Shown: one piece after another, positions 1 to 12,133 of the stretch
How the letters are laid out: each line of letters starts with the position of its first letter
Numbering within the stretch: position 1 is the first letter of the stretch
DNA from: Saccoglossus kowalevskii
Taxonomy: Eukaryota > Hemichordata > Enteropneusta > Harrimaniidae
DNA length: 12,133 nt
Assembly (NCBI RefSeq): GCF_000003605.2
Contig: NW_003130863.1
Span: 91,112-103,244 of the forward strand
Direction: 5' to 3'
Translations under genes and position numbers: made by a program
The notes under the pieces: model-generated
Told to the model about the DNA's origin: nothing
Database searches by the model: none
Seen by the model: the letters and a program-made list of their open reading frames with translations, nothing else

Positions 1-498
1 CATTGAAATGTAATGCTACTACTTATATCAAATGCTGAAAATTAATTAATTATGCAAATTAGGTAATTAATATGTACTGATATTACCATAAAAACTATCA
101 GGTCTGTGCAGTGTCGTATGACATCTATGTACCAAGTTTCATTGAAATGTGATGATTAGTACTTGAGATATCAGTGGAAAAACCGAAAATTGACTAATCA
201 TTATGCAAATTAGGTAATTAGTATCCACGGATTATTACCAAAAACTAATCAAAACCTAGCATTAGTTCAGAGCATCTATGTACCAAGTTTCATCAAAATC
301 CAATGAGTGGTTGTTTAGATATCAGTGGAACAGTCATGGAACCACTAAAAAATAGCTAATTATCATGCAAATTAGGTAATTAATATGCACGGATTTTTAC
401 CAAAAATTAATCAAATCTGCGCATTGGCCCAGAGCATCTATGCACCAAGTTTCATCAAAAACCGATGTATGGTTCTTGAGATAGCAGTGGAACAGTCG
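1..498. repeat. Diverged tandem repeat, unit about 150-162 bp, about 3 copies
   Basis: The block ATGCAAATTAGGTAATTA recurs at 52, 203 and 365. The block ACCAAGTTTCAT recurs at 131, 282 and 444. Both give spacings of 151 and 162 bp. A 'gagatatcagtgga'-like block also recurs in each unit. The window opens inside another copy (CATTGAAATG), so the array continues to the left. This array is the core of the HINE/pearl-like element described under 1-605. Confidence 0.9.
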
Positions 499-499
499 G

Positions 500-564
500 A
501 CACACATACACACATACACACACATACACACATACACACATACAGACACACATACAGACACACT
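500..564. repeat. CA-rich microsatellite (ACACAT / ACAGACAC)
   Basis: Irregular runs of CACATACA grading into CATACAGACACA. It directly abuts the last 150-bp unit and precedes the hairpin. Short open frames on both strands (His/Thr or Val/Cys repeats) come from this microsatellite and are not genes. Confidence 0.95.
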
Positions 565-573
565 AACTGCAAA

Positions 574-605
574 GACTCCCATTTTGTGCTTCGCACATGG
601 GAGTC
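574..605. repeat. Hairpin at the presumed terminus of the left-edge element
   Basis: GACTCCCAT (574-582) pairs perfectly with ATGGGAGTC (597-605). Inside it GTGC (586-589) pairs with GCAC (593-596) around a TTC loop, leaving a three-base bulge. Its position just after the tandem array and microsatellite suits a Helitron/Helentron terminal stem-loop. Confidence 0.7.
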
Positions 606-9969
<9,364 letters not shown>

Positions 9970-9972
<3 letters not shown>

Positions 9973-10055
9973 TTTGTAATTTGAGAAACACGCAGTTGTT
10001 TTACGAACACTCCCGACTTTACCGCACGGCACGCTGTCTTGTTGTGAAATGACAT
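9970..10055 (-). other. Upstream ORF in candidate HPD 5' UTR, 28 codons, stop formed by splicing
   Basis: A minus-strand ATG at 10055-10053, with A at -3, opens a 28-codon frame to 9972. Its next codon begins with TG at 9971-9970 and is completed by the first A of exon 2 (9853), giving TGA. In spliced mRNA the uORF stop therefore overlaps the HPD start as ATGA. It exists only if transcription starts upstream of 10055, which the sequence does not prove. I recognise nothing in the peptide. Confidence 0.4.
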
Positions 10056-10072
10056 TATGACTGAGTACGTCC

Positions 10073-10120
10073 GTCAATTTATGCGCTAAAATTCCAAACA
10101 ACGAGCTCGGTGATTGGCTA
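10073..10120 (-). promoter_or_regulatory. Candidate HPD core promoter (inverted CCAAT plus TATA-like)
   Basis: Read on the minus strand, AGCCAATCA lies at 10119-10111 (CCAAT core 10117-10113), about 145 bp before the HPD ATG. A weak TATA-like ATAAATT follows at 10082-10076, about 105 bp before the ATG. Spacing would suit a start site near 10045-10055, which leaves it open whether the uORF is transcribed. The segment is CpG-rich. Short motifs only; no transcript evidence. Confidence 0.3.
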
Positions 10121-10179
10121 GACCCTGAAACACTTAATTTGTGTTAGAGGCGCTGCCTTACCCGGGTATATTGCATTTT

Positions 10180-11486
10180 GACAGCAAAAACTGATGAATA
10201 CAATTATATTATATTAACATATGCATCCGAAAATAACATGATCGTATAGCGTTGTTTTATTTTTTGTTAAAAAATGAAGAAACACAACGTATTCACTCGC
10301 TGTAATAGTTGAACCAATTAGAAACAGCCTTTTAAAAGCTGTGCCCAACTTCGAAAATCACGTGACGCTCCTCGAAAAAAACTATTGGTCAACACGTATA
10401 TAATTTGTTAAATTTTGAGCAAAAGGAGAACAAAATTTAATTTATTAATGTGAAATATTAGTAATTGTGAACATGAAGCAGATTGTAATTAGTCTATCAA
10501 AAGCTCGTGTGGATATTTTTGCGATGTAAAGCGTTGGTTGGAACGAGGATGAGGACCCAGTTGAGATATCTGTGAACTTTGTACGGGCATTCCTGTTTAC
10601 AAGTGTGTTTGTTCGTGTGCAGTCGTTTAGCGAGTGTGTGAAGTTTCAATGTATATATTTAGAGCCACAGCTTCTATACTCGTCAAACTCTTCGATCGAC
10701 ATAATGTTTTATGAAAGACTGGACGAATATGACACCAAATATTCAATTTACGCTTGCTAATTCTAACTATGCTATTTCCTCCACTGTGGACTGCCTGATA
10801 TAATGCTATACGAGACGCTTGATGTATAATCCAAACACGTGACTGGGCGGAGATTGGCACTTGTTGAATGCCGATACGCCTGACATGAACTCGGCGATGC
10901 TATAGGTCACCGTGACATTACTTTATACAAGCTAAGTAGCGTGTAATTTTAGTTGTGAAACATGCAAGTACAACTAGGAATACGAAAAGTAGTGCTTAAA
11001 TTTATACACGAACGTTATATTTTCCGTTTGACCACCGAAGTAAATGTGTTAATAAATAACTCGGTGACATTTTTTCTTGATTTTTTAGTGACATAACCAC
11101 ACTGTGGATATAACCTACTAGTATTTGTAAATGGTGTAATACCTGAGTCAACATTATATCAATCAATATTCGGTCTTGTGATCACAATTAAATGTCACTA
11201 TGGCAACGATATCAAAATAAGGCGTAGTGGGTTATATCAATACCTCGTTGGCGGTCATTCGACTTATTTAACGAGAGCAAAACAGTTTGTCATCCACAAT
11301 TATTTAGTTGTTGATTTATTTATTATATACTTTATTTTAGGGTAAAAAGCAAATAAAAACACCTATAATAATATAATATATAATACACGACGTAAAATAT
11401 TACAAAGAAACCAGTTTTAAGAAATAGTATTTTTCTGTACAGTAGACTTATCTTAGACACATCATTTAGACACAGGTTATCAACTG
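10180..11486. other. Upstream intergenic DNA, no recognisable gene
   Basis: CpG-replete but A+T-rich. A plus-strand frame is open without stop from about 10528 to 10760. It has no recognisable domain, no clear splice context and no homologue I know, so I do not call it a gene. Two E-boxes (10359-10364, 10836-10841) are present, along with short inverted repeats such as GATATAACC (11107-11115) with GGTTATATC (11230-11238). Confidence 0.6.
10358..10365. promoter_or_regulatory. Palindromic E-box TCACGTGA upstream of HPD
   Basis: An eight-base perfect palindrome matching the USF/MITF-TFE class of bHLH-Zip sites, about 390 bp upstream of the HPD ATG. A second CACGTG lies at 10836-10841. It could be chance in 1.5 kb of upstream DNA. 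Confidence 0.25.
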
Positions 11487-12133
11487 TTACTTTCCCAGTA
11501 CAAAACGTTACCCTCCTAGTACAAAACGTTACTTTTCCAGTACAAAACGCTACTTCCCCAGTACAAAACGTTACTTACCCAGTACAAAACGTAACCTTCC
11601 CAGTACAAAACGTTACTTTTCCAATACAAAACGTTACTTCTCCAGTACAAAATGTTACTTACCCAGTACAGAACGTAACCTTCCCAGTATAAAACGTTAC
11701 CTTCCCAATACAAAACGTTACCTTCCCAATACAAAACGTTACCTTCCCAATACAAAACGTTACTTACCCAGTACAGAACGTAACCTTCCCAGTATAAAAC
11801 GTTACTTTCCCAGTACAAAACGTTACTTTTCCAGTACAACACGCTACTTCCCCAGTACAAAACGCTACTTCCTCAGTACAAAACGTTACTTACCCAGTAC
11901 AAAACGTAACCTTCCCAGTACAAAACGTAACTTTTCCAATACAAAACGTTACTTCTCCAGTACAAAACGTTACTTTCCCAGTACAAAACGCTACTTCCCC
12001 AGTACAAAACGTTACTTACCCAGTACAAAACGTAACCTTCCCAGTACAAAACGTTACTTTTCCAATACAAAACGTTACTTTCCCAGTACAAAATGTACTT
12101 ACCCAGTACAGAACGTAACCTTCCAGTATAAAA
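11487..12133. repeat. 21 bp minisatellite, about 31 units, runs off right edge
   Basis: The consensus is near TTACTTCCCAGTACAAAACG with one more T or C, 21 bp per unit. Variants recur in fixed order: TTACTTTTCCAG, CTACTTCCCCAG, TTACTTACCCAG, TAACCTTCCCAG, TTACTTTTCCAA, TTACTTCTCCAG (first near 11529-11655, again from about 11823 and 11991). This gives a higher-order repeat. A linked pair with CAGAACG then TATAAAACG occurs three times. Because 21 is a multiple of three, one minus-strand frame stays open and reads VLYW-containing heptads. It is broken by a TGG-to-TGA change at 11873-11875, and I treat it as non-coding. Confidence 0.97.

Larger units (their letters stand above)
1..605. mobile_element. 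Right-hand part of a HINE/pearl-like (Helentron-derived, non-autonomous) element
   Basis: The order of about 160 bp tandem repeats, an ACAG-type microsatellite and a terminal stem-loop is the architecture known for Helentron-associated elements such as the pearl family of bivalves and DINE-1-like elements of flies. No replicase/helicase coding sequence is visible. The left end is outside the window, so full structure and insertion site cannot be checked. It lies in HPD intron 10. The family assignment is inference from architecture. Confidence 0.5.

Noticed and set aside
1-605. CRISPR-like array
   Set aside because: The units are 150-162 bp, diverged along their whole length with no unique spacers, and the DNA is animal.
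10697-10830. Possible short duplication (ATAATGTTTTATGAAAGACTGGA versus-type similarity with a segment near 10800)
   Set aside because: The two segments share only scattered identity over about 25 bp, without consistent flanks; too weak to call.
11086-11238. Interleaved inverted repeats TAGTGACAT/ATGTCACTA and GATATAACC/GGTTATATC
   Set aside because: Nine-base arms in A+T-rich DNA are expected by chance, and the order is interleaved rather than nested, unlike a transposon or hairpin.
11516-12091. VLYW heptad-repeat proteins on the minus strand
   Set aside because: They arise from a 21 bp minisatellite whose period is divisible by three. The frame is interrupted by a substitution-generated stop and has no start context or flanking gene structure.

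Overview
This is animal nuclear DNA, strongly A+T-rich, holding one recognisable protein-coding gene split into GT-AG exons on the minus strand. There is no bacterial-style gene packing, no operon and no CRISPR array. The gene is the 5' two-thirds of 4-hydroxyphenylpyruvate dioxygenase (HPD), the second enzyme of tyrosine catabolism. Ten coding exons join without a stop or frame slip into 254 residues that follow the vertebrate HPD protein almost position by position, from the start Met to the ...KSQIQ segment. The remaining C-terminal exons, with two of the three iron ligands, lie off the left edge. Short introns, mosaic CpG depletion and the repeat types suggest a marine invertebrate (for example a mollusc, echinoderm, hemichordate or cnidarian); I cannot name the species.

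Layout, left to right. 1-605: the right-hand end of a repeat element, made of about three diverged copies of a 150-162 bp unit, then a CA-rich microsatellite, then a hairpin. This order is that of Helentron-type non-autonomous elements (HINE/pearl-like). It sits in HPD intron 10. 1035-1796: exons 10, 9 and 8. 1797-4027: intron 7, which contains a 551 bp MITE-like insertion (3394-3944) with 22 bp terminal inverted repeats, a perfect 10 bp target duplication and a 57 bp triplication that copies its own left terminus. 4028-6324: exons 7, 6, 5 and 4 with their introns. 6325-9173: a large, mostly featureless intron 3. 9174-9236: exon 3. 9827-9853: a 27 bp micro-exon 2. 9970-9972: the ATG as the only coding part of exon 1. 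9973 to about 10180: candidate 5' UTR and promoter. 10180-11486: intergenic DNA with no gene I recognise. 11487 to the right edge: a 21 bp minisatellite with higher-order structure.

CpG content changes sharply near 9000. The gene body to the left is CpG-poor, while the first exons, the promoter and the upstream DNA are CpG-replete. This is what germline gene-body methylation leaves in many invertebrates. The MITE is locally CpG-richer than the intron around it, consistent with a fairly recent insertion.

The most interesting observations are the MITE with its amplified terminus, the HINE-like element, the ATG-only exon plus micro-exon arrangement, and a 28-codon upstream ORF whose stop codon is created by splicing and overlaps the HPD start as ATGA. 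I found no wholly new molecular system.
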